This document shows positions 26,892 to 35,029 of a stretch of DNA of 64,000 nucleotides, piece after piece. The stretch covers positions 62,001-126,000 of the forward strand of contig JAGTRW010000008.1 of assembly GCA_018262095.1 (NCBI GenBank). The letters run 5' to 3'. The notes beneath the pieces were generated by a model. It made no database searches. It worked only from the letters and a program-made list of their open reading frames with translations, and was not told the DNA's origin. The number at the start of each line of letters is the position of its first letter. Positions within the stretch are counted from its first letter, which is position 1. This stretch comes from Pseudomonadota bacterium (lineage in GTDB: Bacteria > Pseudomonadota > Gammaproteobacteria > Burkholderiales > Rhodocyclaceae). The translations under genes were made by a program, and so were the position numbers.

Positions 26892-29306
26892 TCACACTGG
26901 CGTCAGTTTGGCGTATTCGAGCGCCAGCCACTTCATTCCCTGCGCGCCGAAATTGACCTGAACGCGCGCGTCTGACCCGCGCCCTTCGGCCGAAACGATC
27001 ACGCCCAGGCCAAACTTGGCGTGTTCGACGTTCTGCCCGATGCGCAGGCCGTTGGCCGAGGTCTGCTCGGAGACTCTGGCCGGCGCCGCCGATGAGCTAC
27101 GCGACGGAACGCTGGCGGCGTACGCCGGCGCGCGGTTGACCTTGAGCAGCAGTTCCTCGGGCAGTTCTTCGAGAAACAGCGACGGCAGGCAGTAGCGCGT
27201 CTGGCCGTGCAGCATTCGCGTCTGCGCGTGCGAGAGGTAGAGCCGCTTGCGCGCGCGCGTCAGCGCGACGTACATCAAGCGCCGCTCCTCCTCGAGGCCG
27301 TCGCGTTCCTGCGCGGCGTTTTCGTGCGGGAACAGCCCCTGTTCGAGTCCGCTGATGAATACCGCGTCGAACTCGAGTCCCTTGGCCGCATGCACGGTCA
27401 TCAGCTGCACCGCTTCCTGGCCTTCGCCGGCCTGGTGCTCGCCGGCTTCGAGCGAGGCGTGGGCGAGAAAGGACGCCAGCGGACTTGCGTCTTCGTCAGC
27501 GCTATCCGACTCTTCCTGCAGGAAGTTGGTCGCCGCGTTGATCAGTTCGTCGAGGTTCTCGAGCCGCTCGCGCCCTTCCTTCTCGGTGAGATAGTGCTGA
27601 CGCAGTCCGCTTTTCTCGATCAGGTGGTCGATCACCTCGGGCAGCGGCAATCCGGCGGTCTCAGAGCGCAGCGTCTCGATCAGCCTGATGAAGCTGCCGA
27701 CCGATGATCCAGCTTTGCCCCCCAGGCTCGCGGCGGCGTTGTAGAGGCTCGAATTGGCGCGGTGCGCGGCTTCCTGCAGCGCTTCGAGGCTGCGGTTGCC
27801 GATGCCGCGCGTCGGGAAATTGACGACGCGCGAAAACGCCGTGTCGTCGTCCGAATTGCCGATCAGCCGCAGATACGCGAGCGCATGCTTGATCTCCTGG
27901 CGATCGAAGAAGCGCAGTCCGCCATAGACGCGGTAGGGGACGTTGGCCGAAAAGAGCTGGTGCTCGAGAACGCGCGACTGCGCATTCGACCGGTAGAGCA
28001 GCGCGATCTGCGTTCGCGCAAAACCGTCGCGCGCCAGCTCGCGCACCTCGTCGACGATCAATCGCGCCTCGTCGAGGTCAGAGCTCGCTTCGAAAACGCG
28101 GATCGCTTCGCCGGCGCCGGCTTCGGTCCACAGGTTCTTGCCCAGGCGGCCGCGGTTGTTCTTGATCAGCGCGTTGGCGGCGTCGAGGATGTTGCCGTGC
28201 GAGCGGTAGTTCTGTTCGAGGCGGATCACGTTGGCGACGTCGAACTCGCGTTCGAGGTCGCGCATATTGCCGACCTCGGCGCCGCGGAAGGCGTAGATCG
28301 ACTGGTCGTCGTCGCCCACCGCAAATAGACACGCCCCTCCCCCAATCCCCTCCCCACGGGGAGGGGCGATTTCGTCATCGCTGCGCGATGAAGACACGGG
28401 GTTCTGCGCTTCAGGCGACGTCGCGGATGCGGCTTCGCCGCGTGCCGTCCGGTCTTGGGGCGGCCCGGCGACGAAAGTGACGGCACTTCCCCCCGGCCCC
28501 CTTCCCGCGGAAGGGGGTGATAACGGTTCGCTGCGCTCCATGCGTTGTGACGTTCCGCCTTGGGACGGCCCGGCGGCCGAACGGCGCTGGCGTTCGCCGT
28601 GGCCGGCGAGCAGCTTGAGCCAGGCGTACTGCAGGCGATTGGTGTCCTGGAACTCGTCGACCAGGATGTGGCGGAAGCGCTGCTGGTAATGACGGCACAG
28701 CGGTTCGTTGCGCGTTAAGAGCTCGTACGAGCGCAGCAGCAGTTCGGCGAAATCGACGACGCCTTCGCGCTGGCACTGCGCGTCGTACTCGGCGTAGAGC
28801 GCGACGCGGCGGCTGGTGTATTCGTCGTAGGCCTCGGCCTGCGCGGCGCGGATACCCTGTTCCTTGTGCGCGTTGATGAAGCTCGCGAGCTCGCGCGGCG
28901 GGTACTTGACGTCGTCGACGTTGAGGTTCTTGATGAGCCGCTTGATCGCCGACAGCTGGTCGGACGAATCGAGAATCTGGAACAGCGATGGCAGTCCCGC
29001 CTCGCGATGATGCGCGCGCAGCAGCCGGTTGCACAGCCCGTGGAAAGTGCCGATCCACATACCGCGCGTATTGATCGGCAACATCGCGGTGAGGCGCGCC
29101 AGCATCTCCTTGGCCGCCTTGTTGGTGAAGGTCACCGCCAGGATACCGTGCGGCCCGACTTGGCCGGTCGAGATCAGCCAGGCGATGCGCGTGGTCAGCA
29201 CGCGCGTCTTGCCGCTGCCGGCGCCGGCGAGGATCAGCGCATGCTGCGGCGGCAGCGTGACGGCGGCGAGTTGTTCGGGGTTGAGATTGGCGAGCAGATC
29301 GGACAT
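26892..29306 (-). CDS. uvrD: UvrD/Rep-type DNA helicase with an in-frame insertion
   Basis: An 804-residue superfamily-1 helicase (3'-5', mismatch and nucleotide excision repair), longer than the ~720-residue norm. Walker A GAGSGKT (28-34), motif Ia TFTNKAAKEM, motif II DEFQDTN (217-223), motif III GDDDQSIYAFRGA (331-343), motif IV FRGxEx-like LEQNYRSHGNILDAAN, and motif VI VALTRARKRL are intact. Between LLAG (231-235) and GDDDQ about 87 extra residues (239-325) replace the usual eight-residue link; they are Gly/Pro/Ser-rich and encoded by two repeat modules (28333-28575). The insertion lies between motifs II and III and is in frame, so the enzyme may still work. Confidence 0.93.
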   Translation of the reverse strand: MSDLLANLNPEQLAAVTLPPQHALILAGAGSGKTRVLTTRIAWLISTGQVGPHGILAVTFTNKAAKEMLARLTAMLPINTRGMWIGTFHGLCNRLLRAHHREAGLPSLFQILDSSDQLSAIKRLIKNLNVDDVKYPPRELASFINAHKEQGIRAAQAEAYDEYTSRRVALYAEYDAQCQREGVVDFAELLLRSYELLTRNEPLCRHYQQRFRHILVDEFQDTNRLQYAWLKLLAGHGERQRRSAAGPSQGGTSQRMERSEPLSPPSAGRGPGGSAVTFVAGPPQDRTARGEAASATSPEAQNPVSSSRSDDEIAPPRGEGIGGGACLFAVGDDDQSIYAFRGAEVGNMRDLEREFDVANVIRLEQNYRSHGNILDAANALIKNNRGRLGKNLWTEAGAGEAIRVFEASSDLDEARLIVDEVRELARDGFARTQIALLYRSNAQSRVLEHQLFSANVPYRVYGGLRFFDRQEIKHALAYLRLIGNSDDDTAFSRVVNFPTRGIGNRSLEALQEAAHRANSSLYNAAASLGGKAGSSVGSFIRLIETLRSETAGLPLPEVIDHLIEKSGLRQHYLTEKEGRERLENLDELINAATNFLQEESDSADEDASPLASFLAHASLEAGEHQAGEGQEAVQLMTVHAAKGLEFDAVFISGLEQGLFPHENAAQERDGLEEERRLMYVALTRARKRLYLSHAQTRMLHGQTRYCLPSLFLEELPEELLLKVNRAPAYAASVPSRSSSAAPARVSEQTSANGLRIGQNVEHAKFGLGVIVSAEGRGSDARVQVNFGAQGMKWLALEYAKLTPV
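28333..28575. repeat. Two tandem repeat modules inserted within uvrD
   Basis: Module 1 begins with a C/G-rich palindrome (CCCCTCCCC paired with GGGGAGGGG, 28347-28366, flanked by a second C-block) and ends with CTTGGGGCGGCCCGGCG at 28454-28470. Module 2 begins with CCCCCTTCC CGC GGAAGGGGG at 28497-28517 and ends with CTTGGGACGGCCCGGCG at 28559-28575. The two ends match at 16 of 17 bases and lie 105 bp apart. Together with flanks they add 261 bp, a multiple of three, to uvrD. They look like miniature interspersed elements that inserted twice in tandem. Confidence 0.7.
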
Positions 29307-29402
29307 GGCGGGCGTTTTTCCTGGAAGCAGCGCCGATTATACCGGTCGCGACGGTCGGCGCAGGACGCAAAGCGTTCTCGCGACCGCTGCGCGCCGCGCG
29401 AT

Positions 29403-29435
29403 TTCAACGCGCCGCCCGAGGGCGCTGGCGTTGAA
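29403..29435. promoter_or_regulatory. Long inverted repeat in the uvrD-fba divergent region
   Basis: TTCAACGC (29403-29410) and GCGTTGAA (29428-29435) are perfect inverted arms, with an inner CGCC/GGCG pairing. It lies 70 bp upstream of fba and about 100 bp upstream of uvrD, in the only non-coding DNA between two divergent genes. It could be an operator or part of the 5' leader of one transcript. Confidence 0.4.
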
Positions 29436-29503
29436 CTGAATAGGCAGACAGAGTAGGATGAGTACCTTGATTTACTCGACCAACCGTTATTGGAACTGAA
29501 ACC

Positions 29504-30577
29504 ATGAATGCTCAACAGGTAAAACCGGGGGTTGTCTCCGGCGATGATTTGCAAGCCTTGTTCGCTTTTGCCAAGGCCAAGGGCTTCGCCCTGCCGGCCA
29601 TCAACGTCATCAACACCAGCACGGTCAACGCCGTCATGGAAGCCGCGGCCGAAATCAAGTCGCCGGCGATTCTTCAGTTCTCCAACGGCGGCGCACAGTT
29701 CTACGCCGGCAAGGGGCTCAAGAACGAAAACCAGCGCGCCTGTATCGCTGGCGCCGTGCTCGGTGCCAAACACGTTCATGCGCTCGCCGAACTGTACGGC
29801 GCGACCGTCGTGCTGCACACCGACCACGCCGCCAAGAAGCTGCTGCCGTGGATCGACGGGCTGCTCGACGAAGGCGAGAAATTCTTCAAGGAAACCGGCA
29901 AGCCGCTGTTTTCCTCGCACATGCTCGACCTCTCGGAAGAGCCGCTCAAGGAGAACATCGAAATCTGCTCGCGTTACCTTGAGCGCATGAGCAAGATCGG
30001 CATGACGCTGGAAATCGAACTGGGCGTCACCGGCGGCGAGGAAGACGGCGTCGACAACAGCGATGTCGATAGTTCCAAGCTCTACACCCAGCCCGAAGAC
30101 GTCGCCTACGCCTACGAACAGCTGTCGAAGATCAGCAAGCGCTTCACCATCGCCGCGTCGTTCGGCAATGTGCACGGCGTCTACAAACCGGGCAACGTCA
30201 AGCTGCAGCCGATCATCCTCAAGAACTCGCAAGCCTATATCGAAAAGAAATTCGGTACCAAGGCGCAGCCGATCGACTTCGTCTTCCACGGTGGTTCGGG
30301 TTCGACGCTCGCCGAAATCCGCGAAGCGATCTCCTACGGCGTGATCAAGATGAACATCGATACCGATACGCAGTGGGCTTTCTGGGACGGCGTCAAGAAC
30401 TACTACAAGAAGAACGAAGCCTACCTCCAGGGTCAGATCGGCAACCCCGAAGGCGACGACAAACCGAACAAGAAGTACTACGATCCGCGCGCTTTCCTGC
30501 GTGCCGGCGAGGAGACCTTCAAGGCCCGCCTCAAGGTCGCCTTCACCGACCTCAACAACGTCGGCACGCTGGCCTGA
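29504..30577 (+). CDS. fba: Class IIA fructose-1,6-bisphosphate aldolase
   Basis: A 357-residue zinc aldolase that cleaves or forms fructose-1,6-bisphosphate in glycolysis/gluconeogenesis. Zn ligands are in VVLHTDHAAKKLLPW (His), IELGVTGGEEDGVDN (Glu) and FGNVHGVYK, with FHGGSGS binding phosphate. The sequence follows E. coli FbaA closely (SKIGMTLEIELG, YTQPEDV), i.e. the class IIA branch rather than the class IIB type common in Calvin-cycle bacteria. The ATG at 29504 (MNAQQVKPGVVSGDD) fits the family start. A strong terminator follows. Confidence 0.96.
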   Translation: MNAQQVKPGVVSGDDLQALFAFAKAKGFALPAINVINTSTVNAVMEAAAEIKSPAILQFSNGGAQFYAGKGLKNENQRACIAGAVLGAKHVHALAELYGATVVLHTDHAAKKLLPWIDGLLDEGEKFFKETGKPLFSSHMLDLSEEPLKENIEICSRYLERMSKIGMTLEIELGVTGGEEDGVDNSDVDSSKLYTQPEDVAYAYEQLSKISKRFTIAASFGNVHGVYKPGNVKLQPIILKNSQAYIEKKFGTKAQPIDFVFHGGSGSTLAEIREAISYGVIKMNIDTDTQWAFWDGVKNYYKKNEAYLQGQIGNPEGDDKPNKKYYDPRAFLRAGEETFKARLKVAFTDLNNVGTLA

Positions 30578-30598
30578 TCGGCGAAGCCGCGTAAGCCA

Positions 30599-30629
30599 AA
30601 GCCGGCTCAGTCTTGAGCCGGTTTTTTTT
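30599..30629 (+). terminator. Intrinsic terminator after fba
   Basis: CCGGCTCA and TGAGCCGG form a perfect eight-pair stem around GTCT, followed by eight T (30622-30629), 22 bp after the fba stop. The stop codon of the convergent gene at 30607 lies inside the stem. Confidence 0.93.
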
Positions 30630-30954
30630 CGTCAGTCGAAATGATTCCGACATGACCGCGGCGGCCGCGTTTGAGCAGTTTTTTGAGCGCGCGCTCGGCG
30701 TCGCTGCGCGTCGCGTAGACCGGCTCGTGAAAGGCGTTGCACGCCGCCCAGCGCCCTTGCTCGGTGCGCAGCGCGGCGACCGTGCGGCCGCCGTCGAGCG
30801 TCGCCAGGACGCACGCTGAGTGATCGGCTTCCCAGGACGCGGTGACCAGCTCAATCGCTTCGTCGCGCGGCACGCACAGCGCGACCAGCGCGTCGATCGG
30901 CGAGTCGCAGAGCGCGCACTGGACGGCCGGGAAATAGCTCAAATTGCCGCGCAA
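30607..30954 (-). CDS. Small Cys-containing protein of unknown function (probable TTG start)
   Basis: A 115-residue frame directly after the DUF2950 gene on the same strand. It contains a CALC (CxxC) pair near the N-terminus that could bind metal or be redox-active, and a basic ALKKLLKRGRRG segment near the C-terminus. No ATG exists near the N-terminus; the likely start is TTG at 30954, only 3 bp after the upstream stop, with GAGG within that gene as a possible ribosome site. I do not recognise the family. The stop lies in the fba terminator stem. Confidence 0.5.
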   Translation of the reverse strand: MRGNLSYFPAVQCALCDSPIDALVALCVPRDEAIELVTASWEADHSACVLATLDGGRTVAALRTEQGRWAACNAFHEPVYATRSDAERALKKLLKRGRRGHVGIISTDEKKPAQD

Positions 30955-30957
30955 AAG

Positions 30958-31947
30958 CTAGCGATCCTCGACCCGAGTTTCGACCCGTGTACCGACCCGT
31001 TGCCACGACGCATCGGGATTGAATTCGGTGATTTCTGCCGCGACGCGCGCCGTTGCGGGACCCAGATCCTTTTGATAGATCGTCCCGTTGTTGCTGACGA
31101 TCAAGGTCATCACGCCGCTTTCGCCGTATTCGGCGGGGTAGGCGAGCAGTGCGAAGCCGGCCAGCATTCGGCCGTTGATCAGATAGCTGAAGGCGCCGCC
31201 GGGCGCGCTCTTGCCCTGCCGCGTCAGAATGCGGAAGTGGTAGCCGCGGTAGGCGTCGCCCTGCTGGTGCCCTTTGAGGTAGGCCGAGCTGGCGGCGACC
31301 AGCGGGCCGAAGGGGCTGGCTTCCTCGCCCGCTGGCGCCGGCCAATAGAGGCCGTCGTGGTGGCCGGGTGTGCTGCCCAGGCGGCGCGCGTACTCGAGCA
31401 CGCCGTCGCCGTTGCGATCAAGCGCAGCGTATTGCCGCTGGGCGTCGAGGTAGGCGCGCAGCACCGCGATGGCTTCGCGCTCGTTGGCGCCGATGCGGCG
31501 GTTGATGATTTCGTCCTCGCCCAGTTCGCTGGCGAAGCGCCAGCCGCCCGCTTCGCGCAGCAGCGGAATCGGCAGCGGCCAGGCCTGCTCGCCGATCAGC
31601 AGCAGGCGTCGGTCGGCGCCATCGTCGGCGAGTACCCGGAAGCCTTGCAGCGCCGCCAGTAGTTGTGCGCGGGTCTGCGTGTTGTAGGCTCGATCGGGCG
31701 ATACCACCAGTCGCTGGTGGCGTTCGCCGAAAAGCGCGACCAGCGCCGCGTCGTCGTCGGCTTGGCAGGCTTCGATCAGCGCGTTGACCGCTTCGTCGGG
31801 GCTGGCGAAGCGCCGCTGTTCGGCCGCCGTGACGGGCAGCGCAATGACCAGCAGCAAGGCCAGTGCGAGTCTGCAGAATCCGCGCAACTGTCGCCGCGCG
31901 AACTGGACCGCCAGAATGCCTATTTTGGACGTTTCGAATTTAGTCAT
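30958..31947 (-). CDS. DUF2950 family exported protein
   Basis: A 329-residue protein with a signal-like hydrophobic segment (GFCRLALALLLVIALPVTA, near residues 23-41) and then the DUF2950 domain (RRFASPDEAVNALIEACQADD; LGSTPGHHDGLYWPAPAGE; GGAFSYLINGRMLAGFALLAYPAEYGESGVMTLIVS). DUF2950 genes almost always sit beside DUF3300 genes, as here, 10 bp downstream. A role at the envelope is likely but unproven. Two adjacent ATGs exist at 31950 and 31947; the second has better spacing from AAGGGGG. Confidence 0.88.
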   Translation of the reverse strand: MTKFETSKIGILAVQFARRQLRGFCRLALALLLVIALPVTAAEQRRFASPDEAVNALIEACQADDDAALVALFGERHQRLVVSPDRAYNTQTRAQLLAALQGFRVLADDGADRRLLLIGEQAWPLPIPLLREAGGWRFASELGEDEIINRRIGANEREAIAVLRAYLDAQRQYAALDRNGDGVLEYARRLGSTPGHHDGLYWPAPAGEEASPFGPLVAASSAYLKGHQQGDAYRGYHFRILTRQGKSAPGGAFSYLINGRMLAGFALLAYPAEYGESGVMTLIVSNNGTIYQKDLGPATARVAAEITEFNPDASWQRVGTRVETRVEDR

Positions 31948-31957
31948 CATGACCCCC

Positions 31958-33163
31958 TTAGCGCCGGCCGCCGCGACCGCCGCCACCGGCACGAGCGCCG
32001 CCCGCTGAGCGACCGCCGCCGCCCTGGAACGATTGCCCGCGTCCCGCCGACGACATCGATTCACGGCTTGCCGCGCCGCGCGAACTGTCGGCGCGCGCGT
32101 CGCGCCCCGAGCCATAGCCGCCAAACGCATCGCCGCCGCTGCGGTTCGCCGCCGATCGGTCGGCAGCTCCGGCTGGTCGGTCGCTGCTGCCAGCGCTCGG
32201 CCGCGAGGCGGGGGGCTGCTGCCGCGCGCCGTCACCGGTTCTGCCCGGCGTGTCGCCGACGCGCGGGGTCTGGCGGCCGGCGGCGCCGCTGACCTGGCCG
32301 GGTTTCTTGTCGGGCTGCCAGGCCGTTCCCTGCGTCGTCGACCGATTGCTTCGATTGACGTTGCCGGTATTGATATTGCCCGTGCTGATGTTGGTGTTGC
32401 GGTTGACGTTGATGTTGTTGTTGCCGCCGTTGCCGTAATGCGCTTCGTAGTGGTTGCCGCTCCAGGCCGCGCCGATCGCCGCGCCCCAGATCAGTCCGGT
32501 GGCCAGCGCGGCGCCCGGCGGATAGGGGTAGTAATAGACCGGATAAGGCGCCGGCAGGTAGGAATAGCTCGCATAGCCGCCGTAGGCGACGACCGCCGTC
32601 GGGTTGTACTGCGGAACGTAGATCACCTGCGGGTCGGCCGGGACGATCTTGATCACTTCCTTTTCAACGACCACCACCTGCTTGTCGTCGGACTTGAGGT
32701 TGCCGACCGACTGCGTTTTCCGGCGGAAGCGCTGGACCGCCTCGAGCACCGCCCCCTGGTCGGCCACCACCGCCTCGCCCAGGTCGCTGGTCCAGTCAAG
32801 GTCGTTACTCATCTTTTTGACCACTTCGGGATAGTTGAGCAGCGACTTGATCGGGTCGTGCCAGGCGTCGTTGACCGGCAGGTCCTTGGTGGTTTTTCGT
32901 TTGTCGAGAAAGCGGTCGGCTTGGACGATCTCCAGCGGGTAGGTCGACGCGGGCAGAATGATGCCGATCAGATCGTCGGGATAGAGCGCGATCGGCCCGA
33001 CCAGCGTGTCGAGTTGTGCCGTGCTGAGCGGCGCCGCGCCGCTGGCGGCAGGCGCCTGGGCCATGGCGCCGGCACTGATGAGCGCCAGCCAGAGGACGAA
33101 CAACAGGCTCAGCGACGAGCAGCGTTTTCCTTGCGCCAGATTGCTGAAAATCGCATCGATCAT
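31958..33163 (-). CDS. DUF3300 family exported protein with low-complexity C-terminus
   Basis: A 401-residue protein with a signal peptide (hydrophobic LLFVLWLALISAGAMA, cleaved near residue 36). The DUF3300 domain (about 45-200) includes LVGPIALYPDDLIGIILPASTYPLEIVQA and VIYVPQYNP. The rest is low complexity: Tyr/Pro-rich (LPAPYPVYYYPYPP), then Asn-rich repeats (NNNINVNRNTN), ending Gly/Arg/Ser-rich (RAGGGGRGGRR). The pattern suggests a cell-surface or periplasmic scaffold. The start at 33163 follows AAGGAG. It precedes DUF2950 in the same operon. Confidence 0.88.
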   Translation of the reverse strand: MIDAIFSNLAQGKRCSSLSLLFVLWLALISAGAMAQAPAASGAAPLSTAQLDTLVGPIALYPDDLIGIILPASTYPLEIVQADRFLDKRKTTKDLPVNDAWHDPIKSLLNYPEVVKKMSNDLDWTSDLGEAVVADQGAVLEAVQRFRRKTQSVGNLKSDDKQVVVVEKEVIKIVPADPQVIYVPQYNPTAVVAYGGYASYSYLPAPYPVYYYPYPPGAALATGLIWGAAIGAAWSGNHYEAHYGNGGNNNINVNRNTNISTGNINTGNVNRSNRSTTQGTAWQPDKKPGQVSGAAGRQTPRVGDTPGRTGDGARQQPPASRPSAGSSDRPAGAADRSAANRSGGDAFGGYGSGRDARADSSRGAASRESMSSAGRGQSFQGGGGRSAGGARAGGGGRGGRR

Positions 33164-33355
33164 GGCTGTCTCCTTGCGTTCAATTCGTCGCCCGGCAATC
33201 GCGCCGCTGCATGGCATAATATCGCAAGTCGCCGGCGCCGCGCGACAGGGCGGCGCCGTTTCATCTGGCGGGAGCGACCGGTCGCGCGTTGCGGCTGTCT
33301 TGCTTGTGCCGCCGTGTGCGGCCAAGCCAACGATCACCAGTTAATTGGAGGACTT

Positions 33356-33799
33356 ATGTTCCAGAAAATCACATCGTACTTCTCGGCGCTCGCCTTGAGC
33401 CTGGTTCTCACCGCTTGCGCGGTTCCCGGGACGCCACAGGGCGAGCTTGAGGTCCGCTCGGGCGTCATCGAAGAGATTCACCCGGTGCAAATCGAAAGCG
33501 CCCACCAGGCGGGTGTTGGTGCCGTGGTTGGCGGCATTGCCGGACTCGGCCTCGGCAGCCTGATCGGCGGCGGCTCCGGGCGCGATGTCGCGATGGTGCT
33601 CGGTACCGTCGGCGGCGCCTATGCCGGCAACGAGGTGCAGAAGAAATACGACAAGCCGATCCAGGGCCAGCAAATCGTCGTTCGCGCCAACAACGGCGTG
33701 CTGATTTCGGTGACGCAACCGGTCAATCCGAATCTGCGCAAGGGCCAGAAGGTTTATGTCGAAGGCAACGGTGACGGCGCCCGAGTCGTTGCGCGCTGA
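33356..33799 (+). CDS. Glycine-zipper outer-membrane lipoprotein (SlyB/Pcp/17-kDa antigen type)
   Basis: A 147-residue lipoprotein with lipobox LTAC (Cys about 21), followed by a small beta segment and a glycine-zipper 2TM region (AGVGAVVGGIAGLGLGSLIGGGSGRDVAMVLGTVGGAYAGNEVQ), then a C-terminal beta domain. Proteins of this type stabilise the outer membrane under stress. The ATG at 33356 follows GGAGGAC. It is divergent from the DUF3300 gene, with 192 bp between, and tandem with the UbiH-family gene. Confidence 0.88.
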   Translation: MFQKITSYFSALALSLVLTACAVPGTPQGELEVRSGVIEEIHPVQIESAHQAGVGAVVGGIAGLGLGSLIGGGSGRDVAMVLGTVGGAYAGNEVQKKYDKPIQGQQIVVRANNGVLISVTQPVNPNLRKGQKVYVEGNGDGARVVAR

Positions 33800-33844
33800 C
33801 CCGCACTGGCCTCTGCCGGTAGCGCGGCTGGTCGGAGTGCGTTG

Positions 33845-35005
33845 ATGCGGTTTGATGTCGTGATCGTCGGTGGTGGGCTGGCCGGACTCTCGCTGGCCTG
33901 CGCCTTGCGCGATACGCGCCTCAAGATCGCCTTGGTCGAAAGCCGCGCGCCCCTGCCTGCCGAGGGATGGGATTCGCGCGTCTATGCGATCAGTCCGGCC
34001 AGCACCGAATTCCTGCGCACTATCGGCGCCTGGAAGCATCTGGACAACGCGCGCCTGACACCGATCGAAGCGATGAAGATCAAAGGTGACGGCGGCGCGC
34101 GCCTCGCCTTTTCTGCTTATCAGGCCGGCGTCCCTGAACTGGGCTGGATCGTCGAATCGTCGCTGATGGCCTGCGAGCTTTGGGAGAGCGTCAAGCGTCA
34201 GGGCAACCTCACGCTGTGTTGTCCGGCGCGGCCCAGCGCGCTTGAGTTTTCGGCCAGCGCAGCGACGCTGACGCTGGCGGGCGGCCAGACGCTGGAAAGC
34301 CGCCTGCTGGTCGGCGCCGACGGCCGCGATTCGTGGGTGCGCGAGGCGGCGGGACTGTCAGCGATCGATACCCCTTACGGCGAAATGGGCCTGGTCGCCA
34401 ACTTCGCATGCGAATTGCCGCACCGCGCTATCGCGCGCCAGTGGTTTCGCGACGACGGCGTTCTGGCCTGGCTGCCGCTGCCCGGCAAGCGCATTTCGAT
34501 CGTCTGGTCGGCGCCCGACGCGCTCGCTGCCGAACTGCTGGCGCTGCCCGCCGAGGCGTTGGCGGCGCGCGTCGCCGCGGCCGGTGGCGACGAACTCGGC
34601 GCGCTCACGCAGATCACCGCGGCCAGCGCCTTCCCGCTGCGCCTGCTGCGCGTGCCGACCACCGTGGCGCGACGACTGGCGCTGATCGGCGACGCCGCGC
34701 ACGGCATTCACCCGCTGTCCGGGCACGGCATCAACCTCGGCTACCAGGACGCCCGGGTGCTCGCCGAACTGCTCGCGGCGACCCCCGAATGGCAGGATCT
34801 CGGCAGTGAGCGTCTGCTCCTGCGATACCAGCGCGCGCGGCGCGAAGAGACGCTGCTGATGCAGTACACAACCGATACACTGCGCCGGCTGTTTCGTGAG
34901 AAACTGCCGGGTCTTAAGACCTTGCGCAACATCGGAATGAACCTCACCAATGCGCTTCCGGTGGCCAAGAACCTGCTCGTGCGTTACGCCATCGGCGCCT
35001 TTTAA
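33845..35005 (+). CDS. UbiH/UbiF/VisC/COQ6-family FAD hydroxylase
   Basis: A 386-residue flavin monooxygenase of ubiquinone biosynthesis. Three FAD signatures are present: GGGLAGLSLA (8-17), the LLVGADGRDS second motif, and GDAAHGIHPLSGHGINLGYQDA (third). It hydroxylates the quinone ring with O2 and NAD(P)H. Whether it is UbiH, UbiF or UbiI cannot be told from the sequence. The ATG at 33845 is used; a TTG three bases earlier is possible. DsbC follows 24 bp later. Confidence 0.92.
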   Translation: MRFDVVIVGGGLAGLSLACALRDTRLKIALVESRAPLPAEGWDSRVYAISPASTEFLRTIGAWKHLDNARLTPIEAMKIKGDGGARLAFSAYQAGVPELGWIVESSLMACELWESVKRQGNLTLCCPARPSALEFSASAATLTLAGGQTLESRLLVGADGRDSWVREAAGLSAIDTPYGEMGLVANFACELPHRAIARQWFRDDGVLAWLPLPGKRISIVWSAPDALAAELLALPAEALAARVAAAGGDELGALTQITAASAFPLRLLRVPTTVARRLALIGDAAHGIHPLSGHGINLGYQDARVLAELLAATPEWQDLGSERLLLRYQRARREETLLMQYTTDTLRRLFREKLPGLKTLRNIGMNLTNALPVAKNLLVRYAIGAF

Positions 35006-35029
35006 CCCCTGTTTTCGCGGAGAAATTCA

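Noticed and set aside
28321-28592. Reading the uvrD insert as a frameshifted or pseudogene region
   Set aside because: The frame is continuous and all helicase motifs on both sides are in the same frame, so an in-frame insertion explains it better.
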